From positions 1,488,001 to 1,552,000 of the forward strand of contig OZ242002.1 of NCBI GenBank assembly GCA_965204665.1: DNA of 64,000 nt, written 5' to 3'. This DNA is from Nemesobacter sp965204665. Its GTDB lineage: Bacteria; Desulfobacterota_D; UBA1144; Nemesobacterales; Nemesobacteraceae. How positions within the stretch are numbered: position 1 is the first letter of the stretch; every line of letters begins with the position of its first letter. Below the pieces are notes generated by a model, which searched no databases, was not told the DNA's origin, and was given only the letters and a program-made list of their open reading frames with translations. The translations under genes were made by a program, and so were the position numbers. Below, one piece after another: positions 26,435 through 35,529 of the stretch.

Positions 26435-27997
26435 ATGTCCGAGAATTTTTCAATCAAGAAGGAACTTTCCGAAAAACACGATCTTGAATCTCCGTCGGAA
26501 GTCTACTACAACCTTCCTGTTCCCACCCTTTACGAAGAAGCGATCAGAAGAGGGGAGGGGAGGATCGGTGAAGGCGGAACCTTTGTGGGTTATACATCTC
26601 CTCACACGGGCAGGTCTCCGAAGGACAGGTTCATCGTAAAGGAGCCGTCGACGGAGAACGACATAGACTGGGGCGTTGTTAATAAGCCGGTCGCTCCGGA
26701 GGTCTTCGACCATTACTACCGCAAAGTGATGGAGTATTTCAAGGGGAGGGATGTTTTCGTAAAGGACCTCCAGGTATGCTCCCACCCGGACTACAGGACC
26801 GACGTAAGGATTATAAACGAATTCGCCTGGCATAATATATTTGCGAACAACCTTTTTCTCAGAACCGATTCATCCGAGTGTCCTCACAGAGAAGTGGGTT
26901 TCACGGTCATTTCCGCACCGGGATTCAAGGCGGATGATTTTAAGGATCACGGTATCAACAGTGAGACATTCATACTGCTTAACCTCGGTCGGAGAATCGC
27001 TCTTATAGGCGGTACGCGCTATGCAGGAGAGATGAAGAAATCTGTTTTCGCCGCAATGAATTTTCTGTTACCCGAAAAAAACGTATTTCCCATGCACTGC
27101 TCGGCCAACGTAGGCAGGGACGGAGATGTAGCGCTTTTCTTCGGACTGTCGGGAACCGGAAAAACAACCCTTTCAGCGGACCCCGAAAGGGCTCTTATCG
27201 GAGATGATGAACACGGTTGGTTCGATGGAGGGGTTTTCAACTTCGAGGGCGGATGCTACGCGAAGATGATAAAACTCAACCCCGATACCGAGCCTGAGAT
27301 ATACCGCGCGGCGCTTAAATTCGGTTCGGTTCTGGAAAACGTGAAACTTGATCCGAAGACCGCAAAAATAAATTTCGACAGCGATAAGTATACGGAAAAT
27401 ACCAGGGGCGCCTATCAGATTGATATGCTCGACAACATCGTTGCGGATGGAGTCGGTGGAGTTCCCAAGAACATCTTTATGCTGACCTATGACGCTTTTG
27501 GAGTTCTGCCGCCGATATCGAAACTTGATTCCGATCAAGCCATGTATTATTTCCTTCTGGGTTATACCGCGAAAGTAGCCGGTACCGAAAGAGGGGTGAG
27601 TAAGCCGCAGGCCACATTCAGTTCCTGTTTCGGTTCTCCTTTTCTTCCGAGATCTCCCAGGTTTTACGGACAGATGCTCAAGCGGAGAATGGAAAGCAAC
27701 AGTGATGTGAAAGTCTGGCTTCTCAACACCGGTATTTCAGGCGGACCTTTCGGCGTGGGTAAGAGAATGCCTCTTCCGTCTACAAGGGCTCTTGTCACAT
27801 CCGCCGTATCGGGCGAACTGTTCAAAAGAGAATTCATCAGGGTTCCGATACTTAATTTATCAGTACCAGCAGATTGTCCGGGAGTTAACTCGAAGCTTCT
27901 TCAGCCCAGACTTTCCTGGGATGATCAGGATGAGTACGACAGAAAAGCTGAACAACTTTCAGAACTTTTTGAAAAAGAATACCGCAAATATCTTTAA
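26435..27997 (+). CDS. pckA: Phosphoenolpyruvate carboxykinase (ATP)
   Basis: 520 residues from the ATG at 26435, with TTGGAGG upstream. Converts oxaloacetate and ATP to PEP in gluconeogenesis. GRSPKDRFIV (substrate Arg), HCSANVGRDGD, the kinase-1a loop GLSGTGKTTLSADP and the metal motif GDDEHGW identify the ATP-dependent class. It converges on the tRNA genes at 28091-28249. Confidence 0.97.
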   Translation: MSENFSIKKELSEKHDLESPSEVYYNLPVPTLYEEAIRRGEGRIGEGGTFVGYTSPHTGRSPKDRFIVKEPSTENDIDWGVVNKPVAPEVFDHYYRKVMEYFKGRDVFVKDLQVCSHPDYRTDVRIINEFAWHNIFANNLFLRTDSSECPHREVGFTVISAPGFKADDFKDHGINSETFILLNLGRRIALIGGTRYAGEMKKSVFAAMNFLLPEKNVFPMHCSANVGRDGDVALFFGLSGTGKTTLSADPERALIGDDEHGWFDGGVFNFEGGCYAKMIKLNPDTEPEIYRAALKFGSVLENVKLDPKTAKINFDSDKYTENTRGAYQIDMLDNIVADGVGGVPKNIFMLTYDAFGVLPPISKLDSDQAMYYFLLGYTAKVAGTERGVSKPQATFSSCFGSPFLPRSPRFYGQMLKRRMESNSDVKVWLLNTGISGGPFGVGKRMPLPSTRALVTSAVSGELFKREFIRVPILNLSVPADCPGVNSKLLQPRLSWDDQDEYDRKAEQLSELFEKEYRKYL

Positions 27998-28090
27998 CCT
28001 CGCGGCAAAAAACTTTTTCTCCGAGCAGTGATGAACTCGAATCCTTGATTTATTTTTACCGCGGAGGTCCGCCTGAATTTTCTCGTATGG

Positions 28091-28165
28091 CGTCCCCGAG
28101 GGGATTTGAACCCCTGTTACCGGCGTGAAAGGCCGATGTCCTAGACCTGACTAGACGACGGGGAC
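28091..28165 (-). tRNA. tRNA-Glu (TTC)
   Basis: A 75-nt cloverleaf on the minus strand with acceptor pairing GTCCCCG/CGGGGAC, TTCAAAT T-loop and anticodon loop CTTTCAC, giving anticodon TTC. No CCA is encoded. It lies 11 bp downstream of tRNA-Lys and is probably cotranscribed. Confidence 0.95.
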
Positions 28166-28176
28166 ATAAAAAGACA

Positions 28177-28249
28177 TGAGCCGTACAGGATTCGAACCTG
28201 TGACCCACTGCTTAAAAGGCAGTTGCTCTACCAGCTGAGCTAACGGCTC
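28177..28249 (-). tRNA. tRNA-Lys (TTT)
   Basis: A 73-nt cloverleaf on the minus strand: acceptor GAGCCGT/ACGGCTC, D arm GCTC-AGCTGGTA-GAGC, anticodon stem ACTGC/GCAGT with loop CTTTTAA (anticodon TTT) and T-loop TTCGAAT. No CCA encoded. Confidence 0.95.
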
Positions 28250-28261
28250 GTAAACGGCGGG

Positions 28262-28289
28262 ATGATACCATAAAAGCTGCTGTTGTCAA
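28262..28289 (-). promoter_or_regulatory. Promoter for the tRNA-Lys/tRNA-Glu unit
   Basis: On the minus strand TTGACA (28289-28284), a 16-bp spacer and TATCAT (28267-28262), 12 bp before the tRNA-Lys 5' end. Confidence 0.65.
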
Positions 28290-28341
28290 AAACCGGAATC
28301 TGATACGATTTGACCTGTCGATGGAACCTCCGTAAATTCTT

Positions 28342-28524
28342 ATGCGTGCCGATATTCGTATTCATCGGTATATGGCCCTGAAGGAAGTTTGGAAACCCTA
28401 CGGAGCCGATGCCCGTTACTGGTTTCGATCATTGATGTTTCCGGCTCTCAATACCTCGGTCACGGGTTGGAAACACCGCTCTTCAACTATGAGATATGCG
28501 GACTATTTCTATAAGGAAGTGTAA
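28342..28524 (+). CDS. Possible 60-residue upstream ORF of the restriction gene
   Basis: A basic 60-residue frame from ATG 28342, rich in Arg and aromatic residues, whose stop is 2 bp before the ATG of the MmeI-like gene. The AAGGAAG for that gene lies inside its last codons. No family is recognised. It could be a coupled leader peptide, a small accessory protein or chance; it may also be a scar of the insertion that brought the R-M gene. Confidence 0.3.
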   Translation: MRADIRIHRYMALKEVWKPYGADARYWFRSLMFPALNTSVTGWKHRSSTMRYADYFYKEV

Positions 28525-28526
28525 TC

Positions 28527-31349
28527 ATGCGCCTGTCGTGGAATGAGGTCCGCATCAGGGCTGCCTCTTTCGCCGAGGAATGGAAGGATGCGACCTACGA
28601 GAAGGGCGATACACAGAGTTTCTACAACGATTTTTTCGAAGTGTTCGGAGTTCGTCGGCGAAGCATCGCACGCTACGAGGAGCATGTCGCGAAGTTGAAT
28701 GACAGCTCCGGATTCATCGACTTATTCTGGCCGGGCGTTCTCATCGTCGAACAAAAGAGCGCCGGGCGCGACCTGAAGGCAGCCTACGAACAGGCCGGCG
28801 AGTATTTCGACGCTTTGTCCGAAAACGAACGCCCGCGCTACATCCTCGTCAGTGACTTCCAGACCTTCGATCTTCACGACCTCGACGAGCGCGGAAAGGT
28901 CTCCTTTCCACTCGCGGACCTGCCCAAGCGTATCGAAGCGTTCAGTTTTATATTGGGTGTGCAGCGCAGGACCTTCCGCGATCAGGACCCGGCGAACATC
29001 GAGGCCGCCGAACTGGTCGGGCTGCTTCACGATGCGCTCGGAGACACCGGGTACAGCGGGCATGACTTGGAGCAGTTCTTGGTGCGGATTGTCTTCTGCC
29101 TGTTTGCCGACGACACGGGTATCTTCGAGCCGCGCGACCTCTTTCTTGATTTCCTTGAAGAACGTACCGGCGAGGACGGGGCAGATCTCGGTCCGCGACT
29201 TGCACAACTGTTCCAGGTCCTGGACACTCCGGAGGTCGAGCGTCAGAGCACGCTCGATGAAGACCTCGCATGTTTTCCTCATGTAAACGGCGAACTATTC
29301 AAGGGGTCTCTGCGCATTCCGGCGTTTGACTCGGCGATGCGCACTGCACTGCTGAATGCCTGTCGCTTCGACTGGTCGAACATCTCACCCGCAATCTTCG
29401 GAGCGCTTTTCCAGTCTGTGATGGAACCGGCGGAACGCCGCGCCCGGGGTGCGCATTACACGACCGAAAAGAACATCCTCAAAGTGATCGAACCACTTTT
29501 CATGGACGGCCTGCGCGCCGAGTTTGAGCGGATCAGGACGCGGCGCGGACGCAACCGTCTCGCCCTGCTTCGTCAATTCCATGCAAGTCTCGGCAGTCTG
29601 ACGTTCTTCGACCCCGCGTGCGGTTGCGGCAACTTCCTCATCATAGCCTACCGTGAACTGCGCCTGCTGGAAATCAAGGTCATCCAGGAGATCAGGAATG
29701 CCACCTTCACGACCCGATATAGAGAACTCAATGTCGTCTGGCAATCTGTGGTGGATGTGGACCAGTTCTACGGAATCGAGATCGGAGAGTTCCCCGTTCG
29801 CATAGCTGAAACGGCGCTTTGGATGATGGATCACATCATGAACAACCAGCTGAGTCTTGAGTTCGGCCAGAGTTTTGTTCGTATCCCGCTTGAGAAGTCG
29901 CCGCACATCCTTCACGAGGACGCGCTGGAAGCAGACTGGTCGGACCTGTTGCCGCCGGGCGAGTGCTCCTTCGTACTTGGGAACCCGCCTTTTGTCGGGG
30001 CGAAGTATCAGACACCGGAGCAGCGCGCTCAGGTGCACGGGGTCGCGATGCTGGGCAAGAGCGGCGGCACGCTGGATTATGTCTCCGCATGGTTCATCAA
30101 GGCGGGCGAGTACGTGAAAGGTGAAAATGTCCGCATCGGCTTTGTCGCGACCAATTCGATCACCCAGGGCGAACAGGTCGCGCAGCTCTGGCCGATCCTG
30201 TTCGAGCGTTGTCGGATGGAAATCGCCTTCGCGCACCGGACCTTCGCTTGGGGGTCGGACGCGCTGGGCAAAGCGCATGTCCATGTCGTCATTCTCGGCC
30301 TTGACCGCCGCGAGGCAGTACCGTCGGATAGGCGTCTGTTCAGTTATCCCGACATAAACGGCGAACCGGAAGAAAGCCGCCACGCTGCGCTGTCTCCCTA
30401 TCTTTACGATGCCGCGGGGCTGTCGGACCCGCATCTGACGGTGCGGGAGGAAAACCGGCCGATCAACGGGATGCGGAGACTGATTATCGGTTCCCAACCC
30501 ATCGACGGCGGCAACTACATATTCGATGAGCAGGACCGCGCCGCGTTTCTTGATGCGGAGCCGGATGCCTCACCCTATCTTCGACCTTTCATAGGGGCGA
30601 AAGAATACCTACAGGGCGGCAAGCGTTGGATTCTGGCTCTGCACGATGTGCCGCCCGATGCGCTGGCGCGTCTGCCGCGCGTACGCGAGCGGATCGTTGC
30701 GGTTCAGACCTATCGCCGGAAGAGTAACCGTAAATCGACTCTGAATCTTGCCGAGACTCCTATGCTCTACCAGGTCAATCTTCTTCCCACCGAACCGTTT
30801 CTGTTGATTCCTCGGGTCAGTTCCGAGCGGCGGGAATATGCGCCCATCGGCTGGCTGGAGCCGCCGGCTATTCCCAGCGATGCCGCGCTTGTGCTTCCTG
30901 AAGCCACCTTGGAGGATTTCGCGCTGTTGACTTCTGCGATGCACATGACGTGGCTGCGCCATGTCGGCGGGAGACTTGAGAGTCGCTACCGCTATTCCAT
31001 CGGCCTTGTGTACAACACTTTCCCGTCGCCTCCTGCAGGCGCGGACCTGTCGAAGTTACGACCCCTGGCGCAAGCCGTGCTCGATGCCCGGGCCGATCAT
31101 CCAGGTGCAACACTAGCCCGCCTGTATGATCCCGTCCTTATGCCGCCGAACCTGCGCCGTGCGCATCAAAAACTTGACCGTACGGTGGACCGGCTCTACC
31201 GGCGTACCGGATTCAGGTTCGAGTATGAGCGTGCGGAACATCTGTTCTTACTCTATGAGAAGATGCTCGCACCGCTGCACGCCGGTCGGAAGAAGACGCG
31301 ACGGCGCCGACCGGGGAGGGTCGTACCGATGAAAAGAGCGAGTTGCTGA
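28527..31349 (+). CDS. MmeI-family type IIL restriction-modification enzyme
   Basis: 940 residues combining nuclease and methyltransferase in one chain. An N-terminal PD-(D/E)xK site is seen as D65-x9-E75-x-K77 (D, then VEQK), the same spacing as MmeI. A helical spacer follows, then the adenine methyltransferase with motif I FFDPACGCGNFLI (about 358-370) and motif IV NPPF (about 485), and a C-terminal target-recognition region. Such enzymes modify one strand and cut about 20 bp away. The gene is clearly more GC-rich than its neighbours, with C/G-ending codons, suggesting recent transfer. No separate restriction or specificity subunit is adjacent, as expected for this class. Confidence 0.88.
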   Translation: MRLSWNEVRIRAASFAEEWKDATYEKGDTQSFYNDFFEVFGVRRRSIARYEEHVAKLNDSSGFIDLFWPGVLIVEQKSAGRDLKAAYEQAGEYFDALSENERPRYILVSDFQTFDLHDLDERGKVSFPLADLPKRIEAFSFILGVQRRTFRDQDPANIEAAELVGLLHDALGDTGYSGHDLEQFLVRIVFCLFADDTGIFEPRDLFLDFLEERTGEDGADLGPRLAQLFQVLDTPEVERQSTLDEDLACFPHVNGELFKGSLRIPAFDSAMRTALLNACRFDWSNISPAIFGALFQSVMEPAERRARGAHYTTEKNILKVIEPLFMDGLRAEFERIRTRRGRNRLALLRQFHASLGSLTFFDPACGCGNFLIIAYRELRLLEIKVIQEIRNATFTTRYRELNVVWQSVVDVDQFYGIEIGEFPVRIAETALWMMDHIMNNQLSLEFGQSFVRIPLEKSPHILHEDALEADWSDLLPPGECSFVLGNPPFVGAKYQTPEQRAQVHGVAMLGKSGGTLDYVSAWFIKAGEYVKGENVRIGFVATNSITQGEQVAQLWPILFERCRMEIAFAHRTFAWGSDALGKAHVHVVILGLDRREAVPSDRRLFSYPDINGEPEESRHAALSPYLYDAAGLSDPHLTVREENRPINGMRRLIIGSQPIDGGNYIFDEQDRAAFLDAEPDASPYLRPFIGAKEYLQGGKRWILALHDVPPDALARLPRVRERIVAVQTYRRKSNRKSTLNLAETPMLYQVNLLPTEPFLLIPRVSSERREYAPIGWLEPPAIPSDAALVLPEATLEDFALLTSAMHMTWLRHVGGRLESRYRYSIGLVYNTFPSPPAGADLSKLRPLAQAVLDARADHPGATLARLYDPVLMPPNLRRAHQKLDRTVDRLYRRTGFRFEYERAEHLFLLYEKMLAPLHAGRKKTRRRRPGRVVPMKRASC

Positions 31350-31591
31350 ATCCTGATCTGTGAGTCGACCATTGCTCTCTCTGATGGAACACATGCCTCC
31401 GAAAAATATTAAGTTCGATTTGTCAAAAATTCCTAATGGATAGAGCGGAGTTTCGTGGTCATCAAGATTAGATGACCGGGAAAACTGCACTCAGGAAGAC
31501 AAACGGTAACATCCGTTCTGAATGTGGAAACTACAGGATTAATCGTATAGCATATCATCTTTGAACCGGGAATCTTCTGCTGAAAATCTTC

Positions 31592-32764
31592 ATGATTGAT
31601 TTTATAAAAGAATACAGGGACTTTTCTCTGATCACAGTTGCAAATTTATTTTTCCAGTGCGGATTCACTTCGTTCTTTCTGCTGCCTCTTTTTATAAGGG
31701 ATATGGGTGGCGACATGGCTTATGTTGGTTATGTAATGGGGATTTTCGGAGTAGCATCGGTCGGCACTGCTCCTTTTGCGGGTCTTCTTATAAATCGATA
31801 CGGGCAGAAAATATTCATGCTCGGAGGTTCTGTGCTGATGTTCGTAGCGTACTTAGTTCATATATTCATAACAGATACCGGGATTTCCCTGCTTGTCCTA
31901 AGACTTGTGCAGGGCATCGCCTTCGGTTTCTTCTTCACCGCGGCTTCCACTGCGGTTGCCTACTCGGTTCCACGAAAAATAAGACATTCGTGTCTCACTA
32001 CCTTCAGTCTTACGACCATAGCATGCTTTGCGATAGGTCCTTTTTTCGGTGAAATCATCATTTCCAAGATCAGTTACAAAATGTTTTTTGTATATGCCGC
32101 GCTTTTTAATGTGGTAGCGTTTATATTCTGCTTTTTTTCAAATGAAGTGAAGTTTTTGGTAACTCATGCGAATCCGTTTTCAGGATTTTTCAACATCATT
32201 AAATCTGAAAGATTCCGCGTACTTATTTTTATGAATATGATGACCGGTGCGGCACTGGGAGCATTGGTTCACTTTTTTCATTTGTTTTTGAATGACAAGG
32301 GTCTTCAAATGGGAGTTTTTTTTGTTATTTTCGCCGCAACGGCGGTGCTGATCAGAATTATGGGAGGGAATATCCTGAACATTACGGAGAGAAGAAAAAT
32401 AGCGCTTCCTTCAATAGTGCTGATGGCTATCGCCATCATCATAGCATTCTCCGTAGACTCTTTTTCCCATCTTGTTCTGTTCTCCATTCTGTTCAGTCTC
32501 GGTTACTCCTTTACCTATCCTACTATAAGTACCATGTTTATAGACAGAACAACGGCGGGAGAGCGGGGAACGGCAATGGGTATCTTCAATATGGCGTACG
32601 GGACGGGGATAAACTCCTGTGCTATAATACTCGGACTTATATTACGCGATTACGGATTCCTTGTAATGTACATATCGGCGGGAATGTTCTTGATTTTCGG
32701 GTGCGTTATCTTCATTTACAAATATTTTATAAGCATTGAAGAAGAGGAGCCTGTATTTGAATAA
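31592..32764 (+). CDS. MFS transporter (tandem copy 1)
   Basis: 390 residues with about 12 membrane helices. EYRDFSLITVANLFFQCGF and FLLPLFIRDMGGD start the N half, followed by MFS loop motif remnants (GLLINRYGQKIFMLGG) and RLVQGIAFGFFF. The inner membrane is the expected location. It looks like the YfcJ/AraJ-style drug or metabolite exporters, but the substrate cannot be read. The ATG at 31592 has no strong ribosome site. The upstream 242 bp (31350-31591) hold no feature I can support. Confidence 0.85.
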   Translation: MIDFIKEYRDFSLITVANLFFQCGFTSFFLLPLFIRDMGGDMAYVGYVMGIFGVASVGTAPFAGLLINRYGQKIFMLGGSVLMFVAYLVHIFITDTGISLLVLRLVQGIAFGFFFTAASTAVAYSVPRKIRHSCLTTFSLTTIACFAIGPFFGEIIISKISYKMFFVYAALFNVVAFIFCFFSNEVKFLVTHANPFSGFFNIIKSERFRVLIFMNMMTGAALGALVHFFHLFLNDKGLQMGVFFVIFAATAVLIRIMGGNILNITERRKIALPSIVLMAIAIIIAFSVDSFSHLVLFSILFSLGYSFTYPTISTMFIDRTTAGERGTAMGIFNMAYGTGINSCAIILGLILRDYGFLVMYISAGMFLIFGCVIFIYKYFISIEEEEPVFE

Positions 32765-32910
32765 CCGAATGATGCGGTTTCCGTCCGCCCTGCGTCTATA
32801 AGGTTCTTTTTCATCACTGGTCCGGAGTCGCGGAACCGGTCTTGCGGGGAAGTGGAGAGTCAGAGACCGGTAATTTCCACCATATCTGTCCCGACGGCAG
32901 TTTTTTTGAG

Positions 32911-34062
32911 ATGATTTCCAGAGAATACAGGGATTTTCTTCTAGTAACTCTAGGTAATTTCTTCTTTTTCTGCAGTTTTTCTTCATTCTTCCTGTTGCCG
33001 CTTTTTATAAAGGACATCGGGGGTGATGAATCTCACATAGGGTACGTTATGGGGACTTTCGGTATAACCTCAATAGGAACTATTCCCTTTATCTCCTATC
33101 TGATAGACCACTACGGGCGGAAAAAATTCATGCTTGCGGGTTCATTCCTGATGTTCATCGCATCTTTTCTCTACATTTTCATATCTGATATAACCGTAGG
33201 AATATTCATTCTGAGGCTTATGCAGGGAATCGCGTTCTCGTTCTTCTTCACTTCTGTCGCTACTGCGGTTTCCGATTACCTGCCGAAAAAGACGAGAGCT
33301 TACGGGCTCGGTATTTTCGGCGCGTTTACCATAGCATCTTATTCAGTAGGCCCTTTTCTCGGGGAGTTTTTGATAGAGAAATCCAATTATGAATCTTTTT
33401 TTATCTGCGCTTCGTGTTTCAGTGTATTTGCCTTTATTCTCTGTTACTTTTCAAGGGAAGGAAATTTTATTGTCTCCTCGAAGTCCGTCTTCAGCGGATT
33501 TTTCAGCGTAGTTCTTTCTCCGAGGTTCCGCACACTCCTGCTTGTAAACTTGATAGTTGCCGTCGGGCTCGGCTCCATGCTCAATTTCTTCTCCGTTTTT
33601 CTCAGAGAAAACAGAATAAGCGCAGGAAGTTTTTTCACCACTTATTCTGTGACCGTGATACTTGTAAGGGTCCTGGCCGGAAAACTTCCGGATATGTTCG
33701 AGAGAAGAAAAGTTGCTCTGCCTTCAATGCTGGTGATGGCCGCAGCGTTGCTTTCCGTATTTTCTGTAACATCATGGAGCACCGCTGTCGCAGTTTCTTT
33801 TATTTTCAGTCTGGGCTACGGAATTCTTTACCCTTCTTTAAGCGCGATGATTATCGACAGGGCGCGTGATGATGAAAGAGGAACGGCCATGGGATCGTTT
33901 AATATGTCCTTCAGCGTCGGTATAAACCTATTCGCTTTCATGCTCGGACTTATAGCTCGGGATTACGGTTTTTCCACCATGTATTCAGTGACCGGTGCGC
34001 TTGTACTTGCCGGTTGCGTCATTTTCACCTATAAATACTTTTTCAGTCCGGTCAGGGGGTAG
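32911..34062 (+). CDS. MFS transporter (tandem copy 2)
   Basis: 383 residues from the ATG at 32911. It is a paralog of the preceding gene, sharing EYRDFLLVTLGNFFFFCSF, FLLPLFIKDIGGDE, RLMQGIAFSFFF and ERGTAMGSFNM. About 12 helices. Tandem duplication is clear from the same order of motifs. It is followed 5 bp later by trmI, so it is cotranscribed with RNA-modification genes. Confidence 0.85.
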   Translation: MISREYRDFLLVTLGNFFFFCSFSSFFLLPLFIKDIGGDESHIGYVMGTFGITSIGTIPFISYLIDHYGRKKFMLAGSFLMFIASFLYIFISDITVGIFILRLMQGIAFSFFFTSVATAVSDYLPKKTRAYGLGIFGAFTIASYSVGPFLGEFLIEKSNYESFFICASCFSVFAFILCYFSREGNFIVSSKSVFSGFFSVVLSPRFRTLLLVNLIVAVGLGSMLNFFSVFLRENRISAGSFFTTYSVTVILVRVLAGKLPDMFERRKVALPSMLVMAAALLSVFSVTSWSTAVAVSFIFSLGYGILYPSLSAMIIDRARDDERGTAMGSFNMSFSVGINLFAFMLGLIARDYGFSTMYSVTGALVLAGCVIFTYKYFFSPVRG

Positions 34063-34067
34063 AGTCT

Positions 34068-34844
34068 TTGGCTACGATAAAATCCGGAGATACGGTTCTG
34101 GTCGTCTCTCCGGATGAAAAAAGTTTCATGGTTACCGTACATGAAGGCAAGTCCCTTAGTTCCCACATGGGGATACTCGATTTCTCTTCCGTGATCGGAA
34201 AAAATTGGGGAGGAACTGCCGTTTCAAGTCTCGGAAATCATTTTGTGCTTCTTCCTCCCACGATAGAGCAGAAAATAATGAAGCTGAGAAGAACTACGCA
34301 GATTGTCTATCCCAAAGACGCGGCTTTTGTCCTGTTCAGAACTGACGTCAGATCCGGAACCAGAGTGGTTGAGGCCGCAACCGGTACGGGAGCGCTCACG
34401 GTCGCGCTTGCGAATTCCGTTGCTCCCTCGGGAAGGGTTTACACTTATGAAAAAAGAAAGGAGTTTATAGGCAATGCGGAGGATAACGTACGACGCGCGG
34501 GACTTTCCGATTACGTGGAATTTCATTGCGGAGACGCAAGGGATGGTTTTGCGCAAAAGGATGTTGATGTCGTGGTAATTGATCTCCCGTCTCCATGGTA
34601 TGGAATTCCTTCCGCCTATGAAGCGTTACGCCCCGGGGGGAGGCTGGCAAGCATATCACCGACTTATAATCAGGTGGAAAGAGCCGTGGAATCACTTGAA
34701 CAGTCCGGTTTCGTCAAAATAGAGACCGTGGAGATCATAATGAGAAATTTCCAGGTAAAAAAAGGAAAAACCCGTCCTGATAACAGAACCGTAGCCCATA
34801 CCGGATTTCTCACATTTGCGTTCAAGACAACGAGCCGTGAGTGA
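34068..34844 (+). CDS. trmI: tRNA (adenine-N1) methyltransferase, TrmI-like
   Basis: 258 residues from TTG 34068. The N-terminal small beta domain (HEGKSLSSHMGILDFSSVIG) and the class I methyltransferase fold with EAATGTGALTVALA are as in TrmI, which makes m1A58 in tRNA from SAM. VVIDLPSPW is the conserved post-motif IV segment. Located 5 bp after the second MFS gene and 1 bp before rsmG. Confidence 0.9.
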   Translation: MATIKSGDTVLVVSPDEKSFMVTVHEGKSLSSHMGILDFSSVIGKNWGGTAVSSLGNHFVLLPPTIEQKIMKLRRTTQIVYPKDAAFVLFRTDVRSGTRVVEAATGTGALTVALANSVAPSGRVYTYEKRKEFIGNAEDNVRRAGLSDYVEFHCGDARDGFAQKDVDVVVIDLPSPWYGIPSAYEALRPGGRLASISPTYNQVERAVESLEQSGFVKIETVEIIMRNFQVKKGKTRPDNRTVAHTGFLTFAFKTTSRE

Positions 34845-34845
34845 A

Positions 34846-35529
34846 ATGAATAACGAGAATCTTCTCAGAGAAGGCGCTCGGCAAATAGGGATAGAGAACC
34901 TTGATACCGATGCGTTTCTTCTTTATATGAGTATGCTGAAACAATGGGGAAGTCGAATCAATCTAAGTTCGGTACTTACGGACAGAGCGATTATAATAAG
35001 GCACCTTGTCGATTCGCTCACTGCAGCGCGGTTTGTTCCTAAGGGCTCAAGTCTGCTTGACGTAGGTTCCGGGGCCGGGCTTCCCGGTATTCCGCTTTTT
35101 CTTAACGACCCTTCGCTTTCTGTCGTGTTGCTTGAGTCCGTAGGGAAGAAGGTTGCATTTCTTCGGAACGTGAAAAGATCTTTTGGGTTTTCCCGCTTAG
35201 CGGTTCTTTCCGCAAGAGCGGAGCGGGTTGAGGCGGAAATGACGGGAAGCTTCGACCGGGTTATCTTCAGGGCGGTCGGGAGTATAAGTTATATTATTTC
35301 TCTCGCAACTCCCTATCTGGATATAGAAGGCGAGATCATTATAATGAAGGGGCCTAGGTGGAAAGAGGAGTGGAATGACTATGTGCAAACAACAAAAAGC
35401 CCCGCGGAACTTGTCCGTTCAGAACAGTTCCGGCTACCTTTTTCGGGTGAAGAAAGAGCGATAATAACAGTGGCGCCGCATCGGCGCATGGAGAAAAATC
35501 TTGAAGACCATAGGCGTGATAGGGGGTAG
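34846..35529 (+). CDS. rsmG: 16S rRNA (guanine527-N7) methyltransferase
   Basis: 227 residues. SAM motif DVGSGAGLPGIPL, WGSRINLSSV and RHLVDSL near the N-terminus and LESVGKKVAFLRNV are RsmG hallmarks. The ATG at 34846 follows the trmI stop by 1 bp. In many genomes rsmG pairs with mnmG or parAB; here it is in a nucleoside/RNA-modification run. Confidence 0.93.
   Translation: MNNENLLREGARQIGIENLDTDAFLLYMSMLKQWGSRINLSSVLTDRAIIIRHLVDSLTAARFVPKGSSLLDVGSGAGLPGIPLFLNDPSLSVVLLESVGKKVAFLRNVKRSFGFSRLAVLSARAERVEAEMTGSFDRVIFRAVGSISYIISLATPYLDIEGEIIIMKGPRWKEEWNDYVQTTKSPAELVRSEQFRLPFSGEERAIITVAPHRRMEKNLEDHRRDRG

Noticed and set aside
28091..28249. tRNA-associated attachment site for a genomic island
   Set aside because: The R-M gene lies on the 5' side of the tRNA genes and I saw no repeat of a tRNA 3' end beyond it.
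29385..30497. A 370-residue minus-strand frame inside the MmeI-like gene
   Set aside because: High GC makes stops rare on the opposite strand; the plus-strand protein has all expected motifs.
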